From positions 76,547,429 through 76,611,428 of the forward strand of contig CM049312.1 in assembly GCA_026874595.1 (NCBI GenBank): DNA of 64,000 bases, in the 5' to 3' direction. The notes below the pieces were generated by a model that was given only the letters and a program-made list of their open reading frames with translations, made no database searches and was not told the DNA's origin. This document shows, in pieces, positions 24,440-36,400 of this stretch (positions are counted from its first letter, which is position 1; each line of letters starts with the position of its first letter). Position numbers and translations under genes: made by a program. The DNA comes from Sipunculus nudus (lineage: Eukaryota; Annelida; Sipuncula; Golfingiida; Sipunculidae).

Positions 24440-27400
24440 TATAAATTTAAAAAAAATAAATGAAGAAAGTGAAGAAATAAATGAAGAAGTATACATATAC
24501 AAATAAACCTTCCTTTAAAATGGTGTTAATGTTGACAAAGTCCTTAAACAAATGCCTCTACCTGGGACAGGAAGTTAATCAAACTGCGAAAATCAACAGC
24601 CCTGAAGTTGAAAACAATGATACAAACTATGTTTGTGAGTTAATTAATTAATCATATGAGTAACACCTCACCATAAATTCACTGTAACAAAGTGCAAACT
24701 GTTGCAAATTAATTAATGCTACCCTTGCATGACGCTGATCACAAAGCACGAACAATAGTCTTTGGTGGTGGTCTTAATTGTTGAATTAAAAGTTGTATGA
24801 GACCCTTCAGTTATTTTTGTTTGGAAATATGTTTAGCCAATCCTAATTAACTAAAAATTGTGAAGTCTACACACACTTGCAAGATTTCACAAATGAACAC
24901 CAATTTCAAGGGCGGATCCAGGATTTAGGAAAAGGGGGGGATCCAACCCAGGAGGACTAATGAAAACCTAAAAAAAAAAAAAAAAACAGGTCAGGAAAGG
25001 GGGTGAAAAAAGGATGGATTCAGACCCCCTGGGTCCTCTTCTGAATTATGACAGTATATTCACATGTAACATCACAATGATTCACCAAATTTCGCTTGTC
25101 ATGGGCTGTTGCTTTGACCAAACAGGTCATACAAGGTCATGACTTCAGAGCGCCATCTCCAAGCAGATGTATGAACAAAAATAGAACTCACAATGTCTAT
25201 TGCCTTTAGAGAGTCTTATCATGTAATGGATATGCAGGCGGGATGGTAAGGTTTGTCCATTGTCCAACAGTCCGGGATAGTAACTGAGTTTACATTTAAC
25301 ATAATATAGAGGCAAATATGAAAGGACTGAGATTAAGTGTCTGCATCAGTAAGATGTCTGTCTTACTGAGTTGTCCACAAGTAGGAGTTTCACTGCATAT
25401 GAATAAAAGCATGGCTTGCACTGGTTACTGGATGATAACCAACTTTTAGGCAATACAGGAAATTACTCATTACCATAGAGATGGATTTTCAATTTGAGTT
25501 CACATGTAATATTTTGTGTTGAATCATCATTCAAAGATCAATGTTAAGATTATCAGTTGTTTACCAAAATATCAATGCAACAGGATGGATGTCCATTGCA
25601 GTACATTCCCTCATATGACCTGTTTTCTCAGCTTATAAGATTCACACATAACATCCATTTTGAGAACTTATTCAGTAAATACCTGTGTGTTTTGAAGGTG
25701 GAAGAGAAACGAGAATGGCAGCATAGTCTCGCAGGATGGTAAACAAATCCTCCAGTTTATAGCAGTCCAACGAAGGGATAACAAAGAATGGGCAATACCC
25801 GGGGTAAGTGAGACTGGACATAAAAAACCCTGTTAGTTCTCACATGTCATATAAAACAGGTTACCAAAAACCTTGCTGGTGTTCTACCGTCACAGTTAAA
25901 GGGGGCTCTTTTATAAAAAAAAAATTGCAGCAGTTAAAGATAATGTGGCACTGGCCATCAAAATCATCAGTCTGGAAACTTAATTTAGTTTCTGGCTACT
26001 GTAATGTTGGGATAGAGCACAGGACTCGCAACTAGGATATTGTAAGTTGGAGTCTAAGCCGAGGAGCCATGAGATTTTTCAAGGTCGGTCCCCACGCAAG
26101 GTAAGTGCTCTGCATGCTTAATGGAAAGGCTGTGCCCCACAGCTGTGTACCAGTCACAAACAAGTCCCCATGCAAGGTGAGGGCTCTGCCCCTAATGGAA
26201 AGGCTGTGCCCCACAGCTGTGTACCAGTCACAAACAAGTCCCCATGCAAGGTGAGGGCTCTGCCCCTAATGGAAAGGCTGTGCCCCACAGCTGTGTACCA
26301 GTCACAAACAAGTCCCCATGCAAGGTGAGTGCTCTGCATGCTTAATGGAAAGGCTGTGCGCCACAGCTGTGTACCAGTCACAAACAAGTCCCCATGCAAG
26401 GTGAGCGCTCTGCATGCTTAATGGAAAGGCTGTGCCCAACAACTGTGTACCAATCATAAACAAGTGCAATCAGGGGATCTCTCAGCAAATGGGACTGATT
26501 TCACACCCAGTCAGTTGTCTGGGTCTGAGAGGAAGTGTGTGCTACGACCCTGTCACAGCATCCTAACTGGGAACTCTGCCCAGGTTAAGATTAGTTAACA
26601 AAGCATAAAAAATGAAGACGGTTACTTCCAGCAAAAGATTATTTAGTAACATGGTTTTCAGATTTTCTGTATATATACCATGTATAATAATGACATGACA
26701 GCCAAGTATTGTCCTCTTAGCAATTCCAGTTGTACCTTATTTAACAAAACCAGATCAAGTTTGCTACATTATAATTAATGATGATTACATTGTTGTTTGC
26801 TACAGGGAATGGTTGATCCTGGAGAGATGGTTTCTGCAACATTGAAGCGTGAATTTAGCGAGGAAGCCATGAATTCCCTTGATGCCTCACCAGAAGATAA
26901 GAAAAAGATAGAAGATAATGTTAACATGCTGTTTAACTCAGGCAAAGAGGTCAGTATGAAAAGGCTTCAAACCATGTCAATATCATAGAAAAGCTCTGCT
27001 GCTGAACACATCTACAAAACAGAACATGCCTTGATTTATCAAAGGAATTGCAAGACAACCTCCTGTAATTGTCAAGTATCACATCCTTGGAGGAATGGAC
27101 ATAGTCAGATGAATATTGTTGTATGTATCTGCCATAATTTGATTGTTTATCAGATTATTATAAAAATCATTGCGTAAATATTGAAGGTCTCTAGCTTCTG
27201 TGGCTCAGGGCAAGAACACAGGACTCAAAGCTGGGAGATTGTGAATTGGAATCTCAGCTGAGGGTGATTAGATTCCAGGGGATCCTCAGGTGCAGAAGTC
27301 ACTGGGCCTGGTTAACACCAGGTTATAAAATGAGAGGATGCATGTGATACCGCCCTGGCACGTAGTCTAAAACGGGAATGGAATTTTGCAGATGTACTCA

Positions 27401-30400
27401 GTTAAGCTAGCATTAAAATACAGAGGCAGTTACCTCCTACACAACAAATTGTAAAAAATCAGTCTCAGTGGTTAACATTTTCACTCCACCTTTTGCTCTT
27501 CCTTGATATCTCTCTCTTTATAGTCGCAATCTCAACTTTCTTACCAAGAATTTGAACTCCTGCTTATTATGTCAGATATAACTGTGATCAGCTGATCAAC
27601 TCCTGAACTAAGAAATATGCGAATTCAGAATAACCTAGATTAACTAATAACCCTGCAGAAAATAAAGTTATAGATGAGAGAAGTCTTGTTCCTGTATCTT
27701 GCGCAGTGGTATAGAAATCATACAAAAATCTGGGGGTGAAGGCGCAGTGATCCCCAGAGTATTCTCCTGGCTTCTACTTGGAGATACAGGTCTGGTGCTC
27801 ACCAAACTCACTCTGCTTACCAAATTAACTGTACACACAAATTTTTTTGCCTAATGAGGCTGTTGTTGGATCACATTCCTATTGTATTTCTGTCACTATC
27901 AATTCCTGACCTTGGGGGGGGGGGGGGGGAGTTTATAAACCACTCATTGGGACTGCCATTTTGTGTACAGATTAAAATTTGGGTGTTGCAAGTCACATTT
28001 CAGAATTAAGGTACACAGTTAATTTCATTAATTGGTCTTGTGATCATTTGATAATATCACCTTCATTTCTGTGGAAAGGTCTTGAACAACAAAACTGTGT
28101 GGTGCATACTACATTGCAGTTGGTGTATTACAAATGTACTTAATTATTTTATAAATGTACTTAATTTTTAGCTCAGCTGACTATAAGTCATCTGAGCTAT
28201 AGTCGTGGTCAATTGTCTGTCGTCCATCCGTCCGTCTGTCCGGATGTCCGTCCGTAAGACTGGCACGTTTCGACACCGTTGGACCTACAAATCTGAAATT
28301 CGGCATACAGTTAGATGTCCCCAAAATCTCCTACCATGCCGAAAATTGGGTCAATAGGTCTTCGTTCCTTTGAGATATTAAGGAAAAACCTCAATTTTTT
28401 ATTAGAAATCTATTTTCACACTTCAGGACTACCTAATATCAAAACCACTCATCTGGTTTTCTTCATATTTACCATAAATATTCCTCTATATAGTTCCTAT
28501 GTACATGCCAGATATTAAGTCAGTATTGTATAATTTAAAAAAGTTATGGGCCCAAACATAATGGACTTTGTAAAAAAATCAGGAAGATATTTGGTCACTT
28601 AAGACCAAAAGTGTTAAAGGTAGGGACTTTTTTCCAGTAATACAACTTTAATTAATCCAAATTTAATTGTATACCAAAAATTAGATCAAATGTTTTTAAA
28701 TATTGGCAAAAATATAAAATTGGTACCTTAAATTTTGCCCAACTTTGGCCACGGCACGTTTTTTTCCTGTAAGTACTGTGGATTTAATTTTCACAGCATG
28801 TATACAAAAGGATTTAATCTGTTAAAATCTGAAATTTGAAAATAAAAGCTGCAAAATTAGGCTAGTTATTGAATTTTTTTGGAGGCTCTTGTTGTATTCC
28901 CTTACATTGTCAAGCAGTCCACTTTGATGACTGTAGGTCATTCAGTGCACATCTCTATGCTCCCCAGGCTGTTGGCATAATTTTAGATGTCCCCAAAATC
29001 TCCTACCATACCGAAAATTGGGTCATTAGGACTTAGTTCCTTCGAGATATTAAGGAAAAAAACTCTGTTTTCCATAAAAAAAGCCATTGGTACACTTCAA
29101 GGTTGCCTAATATCAAAACCACTGATCTGTTTTTGATTGTATTTAGTATTCACATTCTTTCATACATTTTCTATGAACATACCAAAAATTAGGTCAGTAT
29201 TGGGTATTATTTTGAAGTTATGGGCTAAAACATAATGCAATTTTTTTAAAAATCAGGAAATATATTTACTCACCTAACATGAGAATTGCTGAACCTAGAG
29301 ACTTTTTTCAGGAATATAACTTTATTTAATCAAGATTCAATTGTTTTCAAGTTATTAGCATAAACAAAAAATCAGTACCTTAAATTTTGTCCAACTTTGG
29401 CACTGTTGATTTAATTTTCACAGCATATATACATAAGGATTTAATCTTTTAAAATCTGAAATTTCAAAGAAATTGATTGGAAAGAATAGCTTTTATTCAT
29501 GTTTTCATACACCATGTCAAGTGTTGTTTACATCTAATCCACTTAGTAGTACAGCTTTCACTTGCATTATGTAACCCACCCTAGGCAGCTTGCCTTGGCC
29601 CAGCTTGGCCACTACCAGCAGGCTTCCCCTCTGCCCTGCACTCACCCCCCCCCCCCCCTCCAGCTGGTGCATAAACTAGATGAATGTTATAATTTTCTGT
29701 ATTTTATTTTATTCTTGGACATGCTACATTTTAGATTTTGTATTGTACCACCAGGGTTACAATGATTAAAGTGTACATTTAATTGTGTCCACAAAGTGGT
29801 GTATTGCTATGAAAGTGTGGATGTTCATGAGATAAGTAATTCCTTACTTCAGAAGAGTAAAAACTTCACCAGGTGTGAAATTGACTATTAATTCCAGTAA
29901 TAAATTAAAACTGGGATAGTAATTAGCACAATGATATTGTTTGTCCCTCATTCAACCAACAGTGTGTATACTTTATTTGAAAAGGTGTTTTATTTTATCA
30001 AATTTATTTTTATTTTATTTTGGTGAATAAAATTAAGCATGTACTGAAAACTCCAATGTGCAAAACTTTTTAATAGTGATTCAAGGAATATTCTTGTAGA
30101 TTTTCTTTTAAATTCAGTTTAAACATTTATGATTTAAAAATAATAAAATATATGTGTATGCATAATATGACCCAATATGAGCTACACTCTGGATATATGA
30201 TGATTTCAACTTTTGCAACAATTCTAATATTTTAACTTATAGTTTCAGTTTTTTACTCTGTATATATAATGATTGCAACTTTTGCAACAATTCTAATATT
30301 TTAACTTATATTTTCAGGTTTTTTTATTAAAAATTTATAAAACCTGTAAATAAAAAAATGATTCAGATAAAAACTTCTTAATGGAAAAAGTGGATATGCT

Positions 30401-33400
30401 TAAAAAAAATAGGATTATATATAAACTTAAATGCATTATTCCCTTGAAAGTGAAATAAAGGTATTAGTCCATTCTGTCCACATGCCTGTCCATCTGTAAA
30501 TTTTCATATGCATCACAGTATCTCAAAATTTTACTGTTTTTCTTCATGACAGTCTTGTCAGAGTATTAGTTTGCAATCATATATTTAGAACTTTACTATA
30601 ACGAAGTAGGAGGGCCCCTTTCCTCTTAGCTTTTCATATTCTTATATAAATGAAAAACATTACAATAGAATATTTCTACATCCACCTTCGTGCTGCCCTC
30701 ACTTTTCCGTCCGTCCGTAAGACTGGCACGTTTCGACACCGTTGGACCTACAAATCTGAAATTCGGCATACAGTTAGATGTCCCCAAAATCTCCTACCAT
30801 GCCGAAAATTGGGTCAATAGGTCTTCGTTCCTTTGAGATATTAAGGAAAAACCTCAATTTTTTATTAGAAATCTATTTTCACACTTCAGGACTACCTAAT
30901 ATCAAAACCACTCATCTGGTTTTCTTCATATTTACCATAAATATTCCTCTATATAGTTCCTATGTACATGCCAGATATTAAGTCAGTATTGTATAATTTA
31001 AAAAAGTTATGGGCCCAAACATAATGGACTTTGTAAAAAAATCAGGAAGATATTTGGTCACTTAAGACCAAAAGTGTTAAAGGTAGGGACTTTTTTCCAG
31101 TAATACAACTTTAATTAATCCAAATTTAATTGTATACCAAAAATTAGATCAAATGTTTTTAAATATTGGCAAAAATATAAAATTGGTACCTTAAATTTTG
31201 CCCAACTTTGGCCACGGCACGTTTTTTTCCTGTAAGTACTGTGGATTTAATTTTCACAGCATGTATACAAAAGGATTTAATCTGTTAAAATCTGAAATTT
31301 GAAAATAAAAGCTGCAAAATTAGGCTAGTTATTGAATTTTTTTGGAGGCTCTTGTTGTATTCCCTTACATTGTCAAGCAGTCCACTTTGATGACTGTAGG
31401 TCATTCAGTGCACATCTCTATGCTCCCCAGGCTGTTGGCATAATTTTAGATGTCCCCAAAATCTCCTACCATACCGAAAATTGGGTCATTAGGACTTAGT
31501 TCCTTCGAGATATTAAGGAAAAAAACTCTGTTTTCCATAAAAAAAGCCATTGGTACACTTCAAGGTTGCCTAATATCAAAACCACTGATCTGTTTTTGAT
31601 TGTATTTAGTATTCACATTCTTTCATACATTTTCTATGAACATACCAAAAATTAGGTCAGTATTGGGTATTATTTTGAAGTAATGGGCTAAAACATAATG
31701 CAATTTTTTTAAAAATCAGGAAATATATTTACTCACCTAACATGAGAATTGCTGAACCTAGAGACTTTTTTCAGGAATATAACTTTATTTAATCAAGATT
31801 CAATTGTTTTCAAGTTATTAGCATAAACAAAAAATCAGTACCTTAAATTTTGTCCAACTTTGGCACTGTTGATTTAATTTTCACAGCATATATACATAAG
31901 GATTTAATCTTTTAAAATCTGAAATTTCAAAGAAATTGATTGGAAAGAATAGCTTTTATTCATGTTTTCATACACCATGTCAAGTGTTGTTTACATCTAA
32001 TCCACTTAGTAGTACAGCTTTCACTTGCATTATGTAACCCACCCTAGGCAGCTTGCCTTGGCCCAGCTTGGCCACTACCAGCAGGCTTCCCCTCTGCCCT
32101 GCACTCACCCCCCCCCCCCCCTCCAGCTGGTGCATAAACTAGATGAATGTTATAATTTTCTGTATTTTATTTTATTCTTGGACATGCTACATTTTAGATT
32201 TTGTATTGTACCACCAGGGTTACAATGATTAAAGTGTACATTTAATTGTGTCCACAAAGTGGTGTATTGCTATGAAAGTGTGGATGTTCATGAGATAAGT
32301 AATTCCTTACTTCAGAAGAGTAAAAACTTCACCAGGTGTGAAATTGACTATTAATTCCAGTAATAAATTAAAACTGGGATAGTAATTAGCACAATGATAT
32401 TGTTTGTCCCTCATTCAACCAACAGTGTGTATACTTTATTTGAAAAGATGTTTTATTTTATCAAATTTATTTTTATTTTATTTTGGTGAATAAAATTAAG
32501 CATGTACTGAAAACTCCAATGTGCAAAACTTTTTAATAGTGATTCAAGGAATATTCTTGTAGATTTTCTTTTAAATTCAGTTTAAACATTTATGATTTAA
32601 AAATAATAAAATATATGTGTATGCATAATATGACCCAATATGAGCTACACTCTGGATATATGATGATTTCAACTTTTGCAACAATTCTAATATTTTAACT
32701 TATAGTTTCAGTTTTTTACTCTGTATATATAATGATTGCAACTTTTGCAACAATTCTAATATTTTAACTTATATTTTCAGGTTTTTTTATTAAAAATTTA
32801 TAAAACCTGTAAATAAAAAAATGATTCAGATAAAAACTTCTTAATGGAAAAAGTGGATATGCTTAAAAAAAATAGGATTATATATAAACTTAAATGCATT
32901 ATTCCCTTGAAAGTGAAATAAAGGTATTAGTCCATTCTGTCCACATGCCTGTCCATCTGTAAATTTTCATATGCATCACAGTATCTCAAAATTTTACTGT
33001 TTTTCTTCATGACAGTCTTGTCAGAGTATTAGTTTGCAATCATATATTTAGAACTTTACTATAACGAAGTAGGAGGGCCCCTTTCCTCTTAGCTTTTCAT
33101 ATTCTTATATAAATGAAAAACATTACAATAGAATATTTCTACATCCACCTTCGTGCTGCCCTCACTTTTCCCTTCTCCGAACCCCATCCCAAAGTCAGCC
33201 TCAGTAAGCAAGAACAAGATGAATCAGATATATTCATACTTTAATATTTTGTATAACTATTCATCCATAGGTACCTATGTACATGCCAGAAATTATGTCA
33301 ATATTGTGTAATATGTAGACATAGTGGGCATCACAGTAATGTACCTTGTCAAGACTAAAGAGATATTGTGTCATACAGTCACAAATTCATAAATCACTTC

Positions 33401-36400
33401 ATCAGCATAGTTAATCATAACATCATATCTGTCAAATTGAAAGCTTGCAGACTACCATACACTTTAGATCCTTCAACAAATAGCCTTATCATCATTCTAC
33501 TACTGCTTATTACTGCTGTCATTGCATTCATATTTGCTCAAATATATCACAATTTTCAACCCCTTCTAAATAAATAAAAAATAAACCACTATATTTGACT
33601 CTTTTAATCCATCAGTCAGGTAATTTCATTTATCATTTACTCACATATTACATTACATTCCTTTATAATACCCCAAAATGTCCATGATATTCATAAGCTT
33701 TATCGACTCGATATAGTATCACAGTGGAGAAACATTTATAGTACAATCACGATCAGCTGAGCACCGTGACCCATGGGTCCCTTGTTTTACACTTCTACTT
33801 AATTATTTTACAAATGTACTTAATTATTTTACAAATGTACTTAATTATTTTACAAATGTACTTAATTATTTTATTAATGTACTTAATTTTTTACACTTGT
33901 ACTTAATTATTTTATAAATGTACTTAATTTTTTACACTTGTGCTTAATTATTTTACAAATGTATTTAATTATTTTACAAACGACTTAATTATTTCAGGTA
34001 TATAGAGGCTATGTTGATGATCCACGTAACACAGACAACGCCTGGATGGAGACAATAGCTTTTAATTTTCATGATGAACAGGGCCAGAGTGTAGGAAGAT
34101 TTGACCTCCATGCAGGTAAATTCATCTTTTTTGTAAAAAATAAGTGTTTTCAGAATTTTACATTATGTTGCCTTCACATTACATTCACTGGTCACCACCG
34201 CTGGATGGCACGGTTGATTTCATACATAATTTCACAAATCAAGACCCAAATGTGACAGGAACACCACTGTAGTTAATAATGCCCTAGTATTGTCAAATGC
34301 CAGGCATTTTTCTTCAGTTTTCCTTTGAAATTGATATTGAAATGAATTTTAAACCCAGTGAGATATATATATTTATATATATAATATTTGATAATCTGTG
34401 AAGGTAATTGTATGGGGAGATCGCCAAAAAGATACCCTTACAAAACAATGAAAATTTTAATCACCAAGTTCAAACCTCATTAAAAGAAACCTACATGTAA
34501 GTTTTTGTTGTGATTGATATGAATATTTTCAAATTTTAAGCAATTTTTTTCACACAAAATGCAATATATCTTTTTTTTATCTGACAACAGGTATGCATTC
34601 AACAGTGACCTCATATTGAAAAACAAATATCTCCAGGCACAGAGAGCTAACAGTGATAATTTTCCGTATTTGCTGGTGTAATGAAGGGTACATCTTAGGC
34701 ATATTGATCCCAAACTCTCCATCAGTCGAAATTTAGAACTGTATGTTTGATGTGTTCATACGGCCAGTTGTTTATTATTGGCTCATATACTCCTACATAT
34801 AGAAATTCTCAGTAATTCCTAGTGATGTCAATGCTATCTATAAATAGATGCCAGTATATTGTGAATCCATCCATGTATCAGTTTCCATTAGTAATTAAAT
34901 TATGTATTGTTTTTACTGTTATACCAAATAACACCAATTAAGTGATAAATTACATACAGTGGACTACACATAGATACAACTCACTGCCCTGCATATAAAA
35001 TGACTTGTAGGTTTGGATTTTACTCAGTGACAGTTTTAATAATAATTGAAATGTCATCTCTTATGTGCTGATCTTGGGGATGTATATTGAAGTTTAAGCT
35101 CTTTTCTGATATCAAAATGCCAATCTTAACTGAAAGGTTTATAAAAAAAAACTAATAAATTAATTATCAGTGAGGTAATTGGAAACTTTCACTAATGTAT
35201 AGTAGGTTAGAGAATTATAGTGTTGGTTTACACAGTGTTTCACCAATTATACCTTGAAAAGCAGCTGGTTTAAAGAAATATAGATATATTGTACACAACT
35301 GCATTCAAAACATGACACAAAAAAATAATTGGCATACTGTTACATGCTAAGACAACCAGACCCACATGTAGCAGTTTGCATGGTATACAGGATATAAAAC
35401 ATTGGTTTCCCACTTTATTTGTATGATATGCAAAAACAGTAGACAGGTGATGCCATAAGTGAAATGTGTGTGGCTGAAAAATGAGACAGCCATATTTTAG
35501 CATTTGCTTTGGCCAGACATACTGACCATATCAGAAGGGGATCTTGGGGGGGGGGGACCCCTTCATCTGCCACAACCTTTATGTAAGGGTTTCAGAAAAA
35601 ATTTTGCAGCCTGGACCCTCAATTTTCCAATTGGAAACGTAGTGACCTTTTTCCAGGGTTTTCATTTGTTCTTCTGGGTGGGACCCCCGCCCCCCTTTGT
35701 GCTCTCTCAACTGAGATTATATCCATTGGGTGTAAAGTCCTTATGACATTTTATTTTCTCGAATGGTACAACTCACCGCACATAAAAAAATGACCATTGG
35801 TCAAGAAATGATGTTCCTCACTCTTTGTGTACTCATTCAGGACTCTAAAGGTATTTCAGGCAGTGACACAGCAAACACTGTAGCTATTATATAAGATTGT
35901 GATCCCAAGGAGTATATCTTGCATTAAGCCATTTCACAATTAATTTACCACTTTTTAAAGAATTTGTCAAAACATCGACTTTATCTGGTTTCTTATGACC
36001 ATCTGAATTTAATAAATTGAAATATATAGTTATGCACCTTTTTTAAACTAAGTTATGTATTATATGCACAGGCAGTGGGCTTCAGTTAAATGCTGGTAAG
36101 TTAAATATGTTTTATTGTGTGATATGGATCAGAGTTATAGGAGTCTTTTCCAAGCTTTTTTTTATCCTAATCCATATTTTTCTTACTTTTTCTCTTTATA
36201 TAAAAAAGTGTTCTGTCTCTGTATGAAAATATGAATATTTTTTTGTTGAGGTGTTTGTTATGTGTTATTTCTAGAGTGAAAAACAAATATTGTGTGAAAG
36301 TAGTGAATTTATTACAAATCCACTTATAAATATCAGATATTCAACATGACACCAAGTAGACCAGTAAGAGAACAGTTTTCAGGTCATGTGACCAGTCTGT

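Larger units (their letters stand above)
28170..33784 (+). mobile_element. Family S Helitron-like element (S4) enlarged by a tandem duplication
   Basis: The 5' end is AGCTCAGCTGACTATAAGTC after a T-run. The 3' end is TCAGCTGAGC, GACCCATGGGTC and CCCTTG before TTTT. Both flanks are the same 21-bp minisatellite (tacttaattatttta-type units), so the element landed in that array. The inside holds a 2,463-bp unit twice. Each unit itself contains two related family S blocks that start 'agatgtccccaaa'. There is no transposase or helicase coding. Confidence 0.78.

Noticed and set aside
26032-26399. Frames with repeated [12 protein letters not shown] units
   Set aside because: They come from the 74-76-bp minisatellite and use the antisense strand; no start, splice or family support.
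28315-32228. Identical short frames repeated 2,463 bp apart
   Set aside because: The repetition comes from the tandem duplication; the frames lie in non-coding family S sequence and are broken in other copies.
33789-33990. Regularly spaced repeats resembling a CRISPR array
   Set aside because: Units are contiguous AT-rich repeats with no unique spacers, in a eukaryotic intron.
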